A stretch of 64,000 nt of DNA from assembly GCA_037693485.1 (NCBI GenBank), contig CM075346.1:49522001-49586000 (forward strand). The letters are read 5' to 3'. The notes beneath the pieces were generated by a model, which had not been told where the DNA came from, searched no databases, and saw nothing but the letters and a program-made list of their open reading frames with translations. Shown piece after piece: positions 33,890 to 45,346 of this stretch. Source of the stretch: Kitagawia praeruptora (Eukaryota > Streptophyta > Magnoliopsida > Apiales > Apiaceae). Position 1 is the first letter of the stretch; each line of letters starts with the position of its first letter. Position numbers and translations under genes: made by a program.

Positions 33890-35259
33890 TGTTATGCAAA
33901 ATTCACGCAAGCGTACGTGGTCACAAGTAAAACAGATATAAGTCGAGTTCGTTCCCACAGAGATCTGGTTTTTAATTCAATTTAGTACCTATGAAACAAT
34001 GTATGGTTATTATTCACTGCTAAGACAATAACAAATATGGGTTTTAATTAACTAAATCTAACTAAAAAGCAAATTAACAAACTAAGAATTAACTAACTAA
34101 CTAGAATTGGAATCGAATTACTACTGCAAGAGAAAACATGGAATCCTAACTTCATTAAATACTTTGCTTAGATCTGACGCCTTTAATCACTATATGCAAT
34201 GGTTATGATATCTGATCGGACAACACGAAATAAGTAAACGCTACTTCTCAGTATACGTATACCAAACTAAACATACATCCACAAAAGAGATAGAAGATGA
34301 ATAGACACCAATTATGCTTAGACCCTATATCTCTATAAGATTTGAAAACATAACGGTTGAAGAGCAAGTTATCCATAAAGATCACACAAGGCAGTATAAG
34401 TATTTTCATCTCACACCACAATCATATTGATAACAATTATGAACCTATGCTAGCATGGCAAGTTCTAAATCTCAAGATCCACTTTCACTTCACAAGAGAT
34501 TAACAAATTAGATGTTCATGACGCATCTATCAATTAAGCATAACCATACGAGGATATCAGATATACATCACAGACAGATCTTTAAAGCAATCAAGATACT
34601 AAAGCTCCATAAATAAATCCGTTAGAATCCCATGACAACGATTAGTTCATAATCGAACCTCTCGTCATCATGGGATCTGATGAAACCATGATAAAAACAA
34701 AGTATGAAAATATACAAATAAACCTAAGTAATTGATATGTAATTGTTCTCTAATGATAATGATCTTCCTCATTATCTAATTTACAAGGGTTGGATGTGTT
34801 TATATAGGCTCTAGACATCTTGCCCAGCAAGAAAATACCAAAACAGAATTATAATAGAATTTCTGCAAGATACGTTTCCTAAACTGATTCTGTTTTTAAG
34901 GGAAATTCGTAGCTGACTTTTCTTCTGTTTTCCAGAGCCGTTCCAGACGTAATTGGGCTTCTGGACCACCTTAGAATGATAGAGAATCTCGTTATCTTCG
35001 CGTGGACTGCTTACGGGCTGAAAACAGACTTATAGAACTCAAGATATGGCCCAAACAGTGAATCTCACGCGTGCAGCCCAATAAATCCGAATTTTAATAA
35101 ATTAAATCTCCAAAAACGACAAAAACATCCACCATAATCAACATCCTTGTAAATCTGCACAACTAAACAAAATACATCAAAACTACAAGAAACTTGAGCC
35201 CAAGACAATCAATTTAAGCCGATTTAGAATGTTCCAAGTGGAGATAAATCCACTTATCA
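33890..35259 (-). repeat. 3' LTR of Athila-2
   Basis: 1370 bp, TGTTATGC...CCACTTATCA. Differences from the other LTR include aacgct/aacact, aaggcag/agggtag, atccca/attcca and aataaat/aaaaaat. Confidence 0.95.
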
Positions 35260-35273
35260 CACCCCCAAACTTA
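35260..35273 (-). promoter_or_regulatory. Polypurine tract of Athila-2
   Basis: AAGTTTGGGGGTG on the minus strand directly before TGATAAGTGG of the 3' LTR, as in Athila-1. Confidence 0.85.
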
Positions 35274-37919
35274 AACCGATGCTTGTCCTCAAGCATTAAC
35301 AATTATAACTAACTAACTAACTAGTACCACTTCCGTAGGTGATCACGGTTGCATTTGGCATATGCAACAAGCCCTTTAAACCCCTAGGCAGCCCTAGTGG
35401 ACGAGTAAGGTCTCGTGAGGGCCTATAGCGAATGTACCCACAAAATCCATTTAACCTAATGCAATGCAATGCATGAATGCAACTAATATGCAAATGCAAT
35501 TAATCTAATCTACCATACCTTCAAATCCTCTCATGCCATATCAACTTAAGAATCAAAGTAAATACGCAATGTCTTGGTGTCGAAAGTGCAAGTATTCACA
35601 TAGTCTACTCAATGAACATGCATAAGTTCTCACAAGTCCATGTCAAGTGTAAGAATAAGTTAGTAAACATGCTAAGCCTACAAGAGTACATCTTTGAGAC
35701 AACACTCGGGATCTCATACGCAAGAACAAGCAAACACTCACAATTCACAAAAGAATATTCACTCAAGAACAAGGGTAAGTGTATCACTCAATTCCAACAA
35801 AATCATAAACACGCTTGACATTTGGTATCAATCTAACTCTTAACACAACATACATCAATGACGATAATCAAAAGGTCTTTAATTGGGTTATAACGGGGCT
35901 AGGGACAAGGTATGTCAAATAAGCCAAAACAGGTGTAGTGTCAAAAGCTAGTAGGAACTATAATAATCATACACAACCACCTATTTTTTTCCCCCCCACA
36001 TAATTTTACTAAGACAAACACTCGACTAGTCGACTGAAATAGGATCGCAACAAACACAAACATGCTCTCATAATATATATATATATTTTTCTTTTTTCTT
36101 TTTTTTTTTTCCTTTTTTTTTTCTTCTTTTCTTTTTCTTCTTTTTTTTTCTTTTTTTTCTTTTTTTTCTCGAGAGCTAAATAGAACACAAACAATAATAT
36201 AAACAATAACAATGATCCAATGAATTTATTACATATGTCGACTATCAAGTAAACAACCAAACCCAATTTTCAATATTCCCCCCAAAAGTAAGACCAACAA
36301 TAAACCCCACCTTACACACCTTATTACTCCCTTAAGCACTCTACTAGCCTTTGACAATGTGGGTTCAAATTAATGTAAAGCCAATACAAGAAAAAGGTCT
36401 AGGCAAGTAATGTGGTATGTCACCGAAAAAATAGGATTAAGCTCAACGGGTTAACTAATTGATCATGTAAACATGGTGTGGTAATATGGGAAAATATGTG
36501 GTTATTCTTAAATGCCTTTACATTTTAATCGTCAAATAATGTCATGCGTTTCAAGAAAGACCTCAAACAACTGCTAGCAATGCAAACAATCCGTGGACAC
36601 TCAAGCAAACGAATAAATTGCAAATATGCAATATGCAATAAGGCTCAAAACTCACTTGGTGGAAAAACATACTCAATCCCAAGCAAAAATCTCTCTAATG
36701 CACCAACTTGTATTCAAAGCATGCAAACTAAATCATCTTGCACATATTCATGTCCTTCTAATCACTTACAACATTCAATAAGTCTACTAGCTTCAACTTA
36801 CTAGTGTATGTGTGTGCACAAGAACAAAGCATATCACTTCTCAATCAAAAGCGTCAACAACACAAAATTCCTATCAAGCATGGGTGCAAATGCAAACTAC
36901 TATGAACTCACATGATATACGAAAATAAAAACAGAATGTCCTATATGAAACAAACGTAGATAACACGAACATAAATGCATAATTTAATAATATGCAAAGC
37001 ATGAAATCCTACATGAACAAATAATACAACAACTACTAATCCCTCAAACCACCCCCAAACTTAAAATATTCAATGTCCTCATTGAATGGAAGTAAATACA
37101 AGGGATAGCAGAAAACATACCTGCAAGGCCTCATCCTCGAATGAATCACGCGGGAGACGAAAATTTCAGAACACTAGCAGCACCTCTCCCACACTTAGGA
37201 GCCATAAGAATCAATACCCAACTCACAAAATTCACCAAAATCCACAAAAAATTCGAATTCACAAATACCCCCAAATAAGCAAGAACACACAACCCTAATA
37301 ATGCAAGAACACAATTCGTAATATCAAAATAAAAGGAAGAAATATACCCCAAATACGAACCGGAGAGGTGAAGCTTGCAATTAAAAATCCCCCAAACTTG
37401 AATCTTGAAGCCTTGAAATTAATTGTAGGAAATATAATTGGAATGGGGTAGGAATTGTGTGTCTATAGGTGTATATATAGATGGGTATATAGATTTGGGG
37501 AAAAAAAATAAAAAAAATAAAAATAATAAAAAATAATAAAATAATAAAATAAGAGATGAATTGGGAATAATTTGGAATTAATATAAGACTAGAATTAGGA
37601 TTTTAGGTGGAGAAAATAATTAGAAAAGGGGTTGGAATTGATTTAGGAGATAAATTGATTAATTAATAGTATATATACTAACACATAAATACACACGGTG
37701 ACACGGATAACAACTTACCTGAACAGTAGGTTGGCCTCAACAGAGCTTCCTGCGTGCGACATGGCGCGTGACCAACTCTTGTTAAAACTTTGTCCCATTT
37801 TTTTTTTTTTTTTCAATTTGTGTTACAACACACGGACAACACCTGGCTGGGAGGTCAGAAACATTGCCACGCTGTGGCGTGCTTTGAGCGCTGCGGCGCG
37901 CGGAAATTCTGTTGCAAAA

Positions 37920-37950
<31 letters not shown>

Positions 37951-38050
37951 ATACAACACTCAAAATTTTTTTTTCTATACTAATGCGTGGGTTGCCTCCC
38001 ACGAAGCGCTTCTTTAACGTCAATAGCTTGACGTTACTTCCAAGCCTCCA
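35274..38050 (-). other. Athila-2 non-coding internal region
   Basis: No coding domain is recognised. Low-complexity tracts: a TA run and a T/C tract at about 36080-36170, A-rich at 37500-37555, and T runs at 37799-37813 and 37921-37948. The gttgcctcccacgaagcgct segment at about 37989 is shared with Athila-1. ORFs near the homopolymers are not genes. Confidence 0.75.
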
Positions 38051-39091
38051 TTAAGGATGATAATAGTTCGCCTGGTCCTCTCTTCGCAATACTTCATCAT
38101 CATCTCGGCGACACACTTTCTGCCCTTTCTCCTCGCTTGGCCTATTCATGTAACAACCATGTCCTCTTCCAATGCCTTCATCTGTTGACCCAAAATCTGA
38201 CAATTTGTAGAACAACACACATTCGCGGGCTTCGCTTGAATATAATGGAGGAGGGTAAATGTAAATTGATGAAGCCTTTGGTTCCTCAACGAGAACTTCC
38301 TCCATTGGCTCTAATGCGCTACCTCCATCTTTAAATTCTGAGACAAGTAGAAGACCTGCATCTTTCTCATGTTCATCAGCCTCTTGGTTCGCACATACCC
38401 ATTCTTGAAATTTCTGTAGCCCAACAGTGTCTTCTAGGTTCGCACAAAACAATTCTTGAAATTTGCGTAGCTCATCAGTGTCTGTCTCAAATAGTGCCCT
38501 TTCCAAATCATCCACCTCACTAGCTTGATCAAATTCCTCACATGGCTTATAAACACTCTCCTCCTCTTGGAATTTGTCTTCTTCAATTAAGCATGCAGTA
38601 CCTTGCTCCAAGTCATCGTTATTTTCTGGAATTGCCTCTTGTATGAATTGTTGTTTTTCTTGTTCCAAGGCTCTCACAGCTTGAGCAACTAGAATCTCCA
38701 AAGATTTAAGAGACTCCTCACTACTCTTTACAAACATCATAACCTCATCCCTAACATTAACCTCATCTGACTGAAAAGTAGGAGTAGGTTGCTGATGTTG
38801 AAACTCTTCACTTCCATAGTAATATGACATATCTGGAACATCTTGCTGGTACTGTTGAGGATGGTATTGAAAATATGGTTGCTCCTCATAAGTGACATAT
38901 GGATCAACTCCTTCGTAGTAACAATATTGTGATGGATCATGAACGCCCAAATACTGCTCACATGGCTGAGGCTGTTGAATACCACCTTGGTTGCTCCAGC
39001 ACTGATACGTCTCATGTGCGCCCGCACATAGCTCACAAACACTAACCACCTGCTGAACTCCATAGTAATTTAGAAAATCCATCTTTAACAC
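38051..39091 (-). CDS. Athila-2 ORF: Gag zinc knuckle joined to an unknown acidic protein
   Basis: The 346-aa ORF is intact. Residues 9-31 match the Athila-1 Gag around its knuckle: YGVQQVVSVCELCAGAH then TYQC, giving C19, C22, H26, C31 (CX2CX3HX4C). The Gag capsid core upstream is absent. Downstream is a Tyr/Gln-rich part (about 35-110), a helical Glu-rich middle (about 120-260) with two similar FQE-[LW]-x-CAN motifs, and a basic tail. I recognise nothing else. The knuckle suggests nucleic-acid binding; the rest is unknown. An intact frame in a young non-autonomous element hints at use, but youth alone could explain it. Confidence 0.75.
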   Translation of the reverse strand: MLKMDFLNYYGVQQVVSVCELCAGAHETYQCWSNQGGIQQPQPCEQYLGVHDPSQYCYYEGVDPYVTYEEQPYFQYHPQQYQQDVPDMSYYYGSEEFQHQQPTPTFQSDEVNVRDEVMMFVKSSEESLKSLEILVAQAVRALEQEKQQFIQEAIPENNDDLEQGTACLIEEDKFQEEESVYKPCEEFDQASEVDDLERALFETDTDELRKFQELFCANLEDTVGLQKFQEWVCANQEADEHEKDAGLLLVSEFKDGGSALEPMEEVLVEEPKASSIYIYPPPLYSSEARECVLFYKLSDFGSTDEGIGRGHGCYMNRPSEEKGQKVCRRDDDEVLRREDQANYYHP

Positions 39092-39213
39092 TCTCCGACA
39101 AGTACCTGAAACACCAACGAACTAAACAAGATAGATAAGAAAAACAAATCCGAGTCAGTGAACTCTAACGACCACTATTGACAAGCACATAAACCAAAAA
39201 TAAAACACCAATG

Positions 39214-39232
39214 ATCCCCGGCAGCGGCGCCA
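39214..39232 (-). promoter_or_regulatory. Primer binding site, Asp-tRNA type
   Basis: TGGCGCCGCTGCCGGGGAT on the minus strand, six bases from the 5' LTR. It has one mismatch to the complement of the plant Asp-tRNA 3' end. The short gap is usual in Athila elements. Confidence 0.85.
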
Positions 39233-39238
39233 AAAACT

Positions 39239-40609
39239 TGTTATGCAAAATTCACGCAAGCGTACGTGGTCACAAGTAAAACAGATATAAGTCGAGTTCG
39301 TTCCCACAGAGATCTGGTTTTTAATTCAATTTAGTACCTATGAAACAATGTATGGTTATTATTCACTGCTAAGACAATAACAAATATGGGTTTTAATTAA
39401 CTAAATCTAACTAAAAAGCAAATTAACAAACTAAGAATTAACTAACTAACTAGAATTGGAATCGAATTACTACTGCAAGAGAAAACATGGAATCCTAACT
39501 TCATTAAATACTTTGCTTAGATCTGACGCCTTTAATCACTATATGCAATGGTTATGATATCTGATCGGACAACACGAAATAAGTAAACACTACTTCTCAG
39601 TATACGTATACCAAACTAAACATACATCCACAAAAGAGATAGAAGATGAATAGACACCAATTATGCTTAGACCCTATATCTCTATAAGATTTGAAAACAT
39701 AACGGTTGAAGAGCAAGTTATCCATAAAGATCACACAGGGTAGTATAAGTATTTTCATCTCACACCACAATCATATTGATAACAATTATGAACCTATGCT
39801 AGCATGGCAAGTTCTAAATCTCAAGATCCACTTTCACTTCACAAGAGATTAACAAATTAGATGTTCATGACGCATCTATCAATTAAGCATAACCATACGA
39901 GGATATCAGATATACATCACAGACAGATCTTTAAAGCAATCAAGATACTAAAGCTCCATAAATAAATCCGTTAGAATTCCATGACAACGATTAGTTCATA
40001 ATCGAACCTCTCGTCATCATGGGATCTGATGAAACCATGATAAAAACAAAGTATGAAAATATACAAATAAACCTAAGTAATTGATATGTAATTGTTCTCT
40101 AATGATAATGATCTTCCTCATTATCTAATTTACAAGGGTTGGATGTGTTTATATAGGCTCTAGACATCTTGCCCAGCAAGAAAATACCAAAACAGAATTA
40201 TAATAGAATTTCTGCAAGATACGTTTCCTAAACTGATTTTGTTTTTTAAGGGAAATTCGTAGCTGACTTTTCTTCTGTTTTCCAGAGCCGTTCCAGACGT
40301 AATTGGGCTTCTGGACCACCTTAGAATGATAGAGAATCTCGTTATCTTCGCGTGGACTGCTTACGGGCTGAAAACAGACTTATAGAACTCAAGATATGGC
40401 CCAAACAGTGAATCTCACGCGTGCAGCCCAAAAAATCCGAATTTTAATAAATTAAATCTCCAAAAACGACAAAAACATCCACCATAATCAACATCCTTGT
40501 AAATCTGCACAACTAAACAAAATACATCAAAACTACAAGAAACTTGAGCCCAAGACAATCAATTTTAGCCGATTTAGAATGTTCCAAGTGGAGATAAATC
40601 CACTTATCA
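39239..40609 (-). repeat. 5' LTR of Athila-2
   Basis: 1371 bp. A minus-strand TATATAAAC lies at 40148-40155. The TSD CCGGT follows at 40610-40614. Confidence 0.95.
40148..40155 (-). promoter_or_regulatory. TATA box in Athila-2 5' LTR
   Basis: TATATAAAC in element orientation, a good core-promoter candidate for this LTR. Confidence 0.55.
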
Positions 40610-40797
40610 CCGGTCCCTTGATTTGGGGGAATATCCATCGGTAACGTTCTCTCAACATGGGGATTCATCCTTGGAGGTTGAGAAACTTGAGATTGGACGA
40701 TCGCCCCTGTTGTTGGGGGTACCTGTTCAGTAGCAGGTGGAGCAGAGCTGAGAGGTAAAGCCTCAGTAGCGGCTAGTGTTCTTCGCGTGGTCACCAT
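40610..40797 (-). pseudogene. Tat-lineage gag, N-terminal piece
   Basis: It begins at ATG 40797 with MVTTRRTLAATEALPL and continues to NQGTG, where Athila-2 starts. It is Pro/Thr/Gln-rich, as usual for the start of Tat Gag. The start lies 16 bases from the primer site, so the leader is very short. The frame continues at 33889 after removal of Athila-2. Confidence 0.85.
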
Positions 40798-40812
40798 GGT
40801 TGATGTTGTTTT

Positions 40813-40830
40813 CCCACAGACGGTGCCAAA
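40813..40830 (-). promoter_or_regulatory. Primer binding site of the Tat element
   Basis: TTTGGCACCGTCTGTGGG on the minus strand directly abuts the LTR. The form TGGCGCCGTCTGTGGG is common in Tat/Ogre elements; here one base differs. I do not assign the tRNA. Confidence 0.75.
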
Positions 40831-41327
40831 TGTTGTGGAATAAAAACTAGGTTACGAATTTGTATTTAATGCTAGGGTTCTGGAGCTTCGTGCTTTAATG
40901 GCTGTTTCCGTGTTCAAGACTGATCGGTCCTCACAGAGTGCCTACGTATCTCGTTATTGAGAATCAAGCCAAGACGTAGTTCTGAGATTGAGGGGTCAGG
41001 CCCTTATATAGGCTGAGAAGCCTTAGAATTAAGGTAGGAGTCAGAGACTTGGTGGGCAAGCCACAGCCTTGAGGAAGGTTCTAGACTCCTTCCTTGTAGG
41101 AATCAGTTTTCATGTTGAAATAGATATCTTGGAGGCTAAGTCAGGCAGGAGTAATATCCTTGTTTGACTCTTATTGCTGAGCTGTTTATTACCCCTCATA
41201 TTAATTACGAAATTAATATTATAAATAGTTTGGGCCCATCTAGTGGGCCCTCACATTTGGACCATTCTAGGTCTAATTAATGCCACATTAAATATGTCTT
41301 TAGGGCTTACTTTTAGCCCATATCACA
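40831..41327 (-). repeat. 5' LTR of the Tat element
   Basis: About 497 bp, TGTTGTGG...ATATCACA on the plus strand. The outer end is supported because the following ATCATTAATATTT aligns with a related Helitron unit near 42706. A minus-strand TATATAAG lies at 41003-41010. Confidence 0.75.
41003..41010 (-). promoter_or_regulatory. TATA box of the Tat LTR
   Basis: CTATATAAGG context on the minus strand, about 320 bp inside the LTR start. Confidence 0.55.
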
Positions 41328-41723
41328 ATCATTAATATTTCGTTTCTAATTAAATACACTACCTTTTAATTTAAAACATAAATTTACAATCATTAATGTA
41401 TACCCAAAAAATATAACATCATATTACCGTTAGATTTTTAGTAATTAATAAGAACTGTTAGATGTAATTATAAGGTATATTTAATGATTAAATTACTTAA
41501 CAAGATATCCAAGGTTCGAATCCCGTCAATGACATATTTAATTTTAAATTTATTATATAAATTTTAAATCATGCAAATCATTTATTAAATTTACTTCAAA
41601 ATTTTATTAAATTAATATTAAAATAAATTTTAAAATTAATGATTATAAAAAACATATTATAAAATAAAATAAAATTTATATCATATCAAAAGAAACCCGT
41701 GCATCGCACGGGTTATAAGCAAG
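41328..41723 (+). mobile_element. Helitron-like unit A (3' part)
   Basis: This unit ends with a hairpin, CCCGTGC-ATC-GCACGGG (41696-41712), followed by TTATAAGCAAG. Plant Helitrons end in such a hairpin plus CTRR; CAAG here is a changed CTRR. The Tat LTR cuts its left side. Its body is homologous to 42060-42420 and 42690-43193. Confidence 0.6.
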
Positions 41724-43193
41724 TACTATTATATTAAAGCCAAAACATTGAAAGTTATGAAAGTTTTGGTTTTCGGTTTGGTTATCTTAATTATTAAAAT
41801 AAATAATTAAATTATAAAAACAACTCAAAAAGCTAATTACTAATGTTAACGTAATTATATTCCGATTAAAATTCCTTCATCCACATTGAGCTTCTACTTG
41901 GACTTTTTTTTCTGCTCCAACAACTCAATTACCCATTTTTTTCTAACGATTTTACTTCTAATTAAAACACATTACCATTTAATTTAAAACTAATATTACA
42001 ATAATTAATATATATCCAAAGTATCACACCATATCTATCCGTAATTATTTTTAGTAGTAATTTTTGTAATTAAAACACGTTACTTTTGAATTTAAAATTA
42101 ATCTTGAGATCACTAATATACACCCAAAAATATCTCATCATATATTCAAATCATTATTTTTAGTAATAAATAAGAATCGTTAGATCTAATAATAAGATAT
42201 ATTATATGATTAAATTAATTTACTAAAAATTCAAAGTTCGAACCCGTCAACATTTTTAATTTGAATTTTACAAAATAAATTTTAAACCATGCATATCATT
42301 ATATAAATTTATATTAAATTAAAATTAAAAAATTATTAAAAATAAGGATTATATAAAAACATAATTATAATATTAAATAAATTTTATAACCTATCAAAAG
42401 AAACCCGTGTGCATTACAGTTTTAGTCGACTTCAAATTAAGAGCAAAACTTCTAACACGGGACTCTTTTCTTTTAAACCTAATCTCTCAGTCAATGCCCA
42501 AGTAGCCAAGCTTCATCAATTCAATCTATAAGCTTCTTCCTAATACTGTGACTTAAAATTCATTGTGTTGTGTCGATTTGGTTGTCGATATGGTTATCTT
42601 AATTATTAAAATAAATAATAAAATAATATAATTAGTGGTAATTAATCGATTGCCTAAGATATAAATTCTTATAAACATCTAAAAGTATCAATTGAACCAT
42701 ATCTTTCGATCATTAATATTTTTTTCTAATTAAAACACTTACCTTCTAATTTAAAACTATTATTGTAATAATCCATTTATACCCAAAATATTATTCTCAT
42801 TATTTTTAGTAATTATTTTTTTAATTAAAACATGTCACCTTTTAATTTAAAACTAATTCTTGCAATCACTAATATATATACCCAAAAATAGCACATCATA
42901 TCTTCCAATCATTATTTTTAGTAATAAATAAGAATCGTTAGATCTAATAATAAGATATATTATATGATTAAATTAATTTACTCAAAATTCGAGGTTTGAA
43001 ACTGTCAATGACATTTTTAATTTAAAACTTTACAATACAAATTTTAAATCATGCATAACATTAATTAAATTTATTTTAAATAAAAATTTAAAAAATATTG
43101 TAAATAATAATTATATAAAAACATAATTATAATGTTAAATAAAATTTATAACATATCAAAAGAAACCCGTGCATCGCACGGGTTATAAGCTAG
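41724..43193 (+). mobile_element. Helitron-like unit B with internal duplicate
   Basis: It starts TACTATTATATTAAAGC directly after unit A and ends CCCGTGCATCGCACGGG, TTATAAG, CTAG, followed by T, the usual Helitron 3' end and target. A damaged copy of the end (aaacccgtgtgcattac) lies at about 42403, so unit B itself contains two related modules. It is non-coding and non-autonomous. A canonical TC 5' end is not clear. Confidence 0.65.
43166..43182 (+). repeat. Helitron 3' hairpin
   Basis: Perfect stem CCCGTGC / GCACGGG with an ATC loop, 8 bases before the terminal CTAG at 43190-43193. Confidence 0.75.
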
Positions 43194-44029
43194 TTCTATT
43201 CTTATACACCAAATAATAAAAGATTAAAAACACAAAATAAATTTACACATCCAATTTGACATTTTTAGAGCAACAAAATTTACAACAGAAAGGAAGGTCC
43301 ATTTGTTAGAAAATATTGATAATTATTAATAATTATTTTAACCATGCTTATTAGCGAAACTAGTATTTTACTCGTGCTATGTACCAAAAACACAATTTTA
43401 AAATTTTAAAATAGTTACAAAACACATATATGTAAAAAATAATTTCTTTTGTTATATTTTATTTTGAGAATAAGGAATATGATATGCATCTCAGGCAACT
43501 GAAAGTCATATGTTTACCCTATTTGTAAACATCGAGGATTTAACTCAACTCAAACAAGAATGTAATAGTAAATAGTATATGTATTGTCACAATGATCTCA
43601 AATGCTTAACTGTCAAGAGAAAGAAAACAAAGTCAATCTACCGTTTTGAGTTATACTACACTTGAAGAAGTTCATTCAGTTGATCAAGCGTCAGTAGAGT
43701 AATCAAGACAGTGGGTTCTATTTATAGTGACAAGAGATTCCTATAGTGGCAGAATACAGGTTATAAAGGTTTGAATAAAAAGTGAAAAAAAAGGATGACA
43801 AGAACCACATCTTTAAAGTCAATATATGAAGAACATTCATTGCAGTTAGTCACTCATGAACCAGACCGTGCATGAATCGAGTGTCAACATTAAACAATGG
43901 TTGTTCGTATTTAACTTCAGTGGTTCAAACTATCAAGATTGGTACAAAGGGAAAATCATTGTGCAACTGGCTATGAAAAAAAAGAATTATCACAAAGAAA
44001 TGTAAAGTGATATATTCTTAAAGTTGGAA
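43194..44029. other. No gene seen (43194-44029)
   Basis: AT-rich unique-looking sequence with no supported gene or element boundary. Confidence 0.6.
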
Positions 44030-44370
44030 CCCCGGTTGGAATTGATTTATTTTTTGCCAAGCAAAAGGAGTCCGGTTCCTGACGCTAAGGAGACCGCAAC
44101 TTAGACATTAAGGATTTATTTATATTAATAAATATTTTATTTAATTAGTAAATTATATTTATAAATATCTAATGATATTAGATATTTATTTTATAATTTC
44201 TAAATGAAATAAATTATTTATTAATTAAAGAAAAGAAGCTGTGCGGGTTAAACACATTTTTACGGAGCCTGTCTAAATAAAACAAAATTCATTTGATTTA
44301 TTGTTGGCAGGTGGCGCATGTGATGTTAAAAGAATTAAGAAGAATTGGCCAGGTTTATTAACTTAAATTC

Positions 44371-44724
44371 AATAGTCTGATCGAGTTCTTTTAGTTATTT
44401 ATATTAATTCGATAGTCTGTATAAGCCTTGGATAGTCTGCAAGGGATAGTACTGCAAGTCTATTGATAGTCTGTAAACAGATAGTCTGAAAAGGATAGTC
44501 TGTATTTGTTTCATAGTTTGTTAAGGGTTGAACTATTGTATGACTATCAGTCTGATAGTCATACTGATTGTCATACATGTTCAAAGTGATAGTCTGTAAA
44601 AGAAATAGTCCTACCGACAGTCATACAAAGGAAGAGATAGTCATGCAGCTGAAGTCAAAGTGATAGTCTGTAAAGCCATTGTCCTACTGATTGTCCTACA
44701 AGTCATTTGGATAGTCTGTATATG
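44371..44724. repeat. Array of atagtctg motifs in U3
   Basis: By eye nine exact ATAGTCTG copies, most followed by TA, plus at least six variants (atagtcatac, atagtcctac, cagtcatac) in about 350 bp at irregular spacing, ending about 50 bp before the TATA box. Irregular spacing argues against a simple tandem repeat and suggests a cluster of binding sites. Confidence 0.75.
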
Positions 44725-44773
44725 TCAAAAAAATATCAGAGATGGCTGAGAAGACTATTCAACCTCGATCAAG

Positions 44774-44780
44774 TATAAAT
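44774..44780 (+). promoter_or_regulatory. TATA box of the plus-strand LTR
   Basis: TATAAAT about 50 bp downstream of the motif array. Confidence 0.55.
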
Positions 44781-45333
44781 ATGAAGTGGATTGTTTTAAC
44801 AGAAAACACGGACAGACATAACTTCACAATTCACAATTCTTTACAGACAGACCAAGAAAGATACACAGAGGGAAGAAAAGAGAGAGACAAATATTTATTT
44901 TCTTCTTCCCTCTAGAGCTTCAATGAAGTTTTAATTACTTGTAAAATCATCTCTAGAATTCAATGTAATATCTTAGCCACTAGAGTTTGATTACTTGTTT
45001 TGTTGGAACTATCTAGCGGATTAAGTTCCCTAGAACTTATCTCTCGAAATGCTTTTAGCTTTCGATCTTTTTATTACAAATATAGAAAAGTTCATGTCGA
45101 ATTTTCTATAGAATTTGTAATAATTAGTTTGCTCATCAAACCTTGTAATTTGTACCGTTCATTAAGGCACACCCCTCCAAGTTAATACAAATTTTATATT
45201 TAACTTGAATATTGGCTTCGTTTTATATCGCATCGAATTGTTAAGAAAATAATATACACACAAAGAACAATTTCGATAAAACGACATAATTTGTATTCAA
45301 TCCCTTTCTACAAACAATTTTGGAACTAATAAT

Positions 45334-45346
45334 TGGTATCAGAGCC
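45334..45346 (+). promoter_or_regulatory. Primer binding site, initiator-Met tRNA type
   Basis: TGGTATCAGAGCC is an exact match to the complement of the plant initiator-Met tRNA 3' end. Confidence 0.8.

Larger units (their letters stand above)
33890..40609 (-). mobile_element. Athila-2: complete non-autonomous gypsy element
   Basis: 6720 bp with LTRs at 33890-35259 and 39239-40609 and TSD CCGGT. It has an Asp-tRNA-type primer site and the Athila polypurine tract. The internal region is only about 4 kb and holds one 346-codon ORF with a Gag zinc knuckle. No protease, RT or integrase is seen. The LTRs differ at about seven or eight sites in 1370, so it is young and was mobilised by enzymes from other copies. 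Confidence 0.93.
10429..41327 (-). mobile_element. Decayed Tat-lineage Ty3/gypsy element, host of the nest
   Basis: Minus-strand pieces follow in order: 5' LTR 40831-41327, primer site, gag start 40797-40610, gag 33889-32264, protease 32263-31650, a displaced RNase H fragment (about 31640-31440), a linker plus RT (about 30430-29803), and RT again at 10545-10429. Two Athila elements interrupt it, and a long solo LTR cuts it at 10428. Several nonsense codons and frameshifts show it is dead. The tract after the integrase, and the 3' LTR, are outside the window or lost. Confidence 0.82.
44030..45333 (+). repeat. Probable copia-type 5' LTR (plus strand)
   Basis: A primer-site sequence TGGTATCAGAGCC follows at 45334-45346, so the sequence before it should be an LTR. 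It contains a short-motif array (44371-44724), a TATA box (tataaat, 44774-44780) and a UTR-like region with AG-rich sequence. The LTR start near 44030 (ttggaaccccggttgg) and its exact end (possibly 45316) are guesses. No gag follows, so this may be a solo or truncated remnant. Confidence 0.5.

Noticed and set aside
36009..36266. Lys-rich minus ORF
   Set aside because: Caused by the T/C-rich microsatellite at 36080-36170.
45334..45346. tRNA gene
   Set aside because: TGGTATCAGAGC and similar sites are primer binding sites complementary to tRNA 3' ends. No cloverleaf surrounds them.
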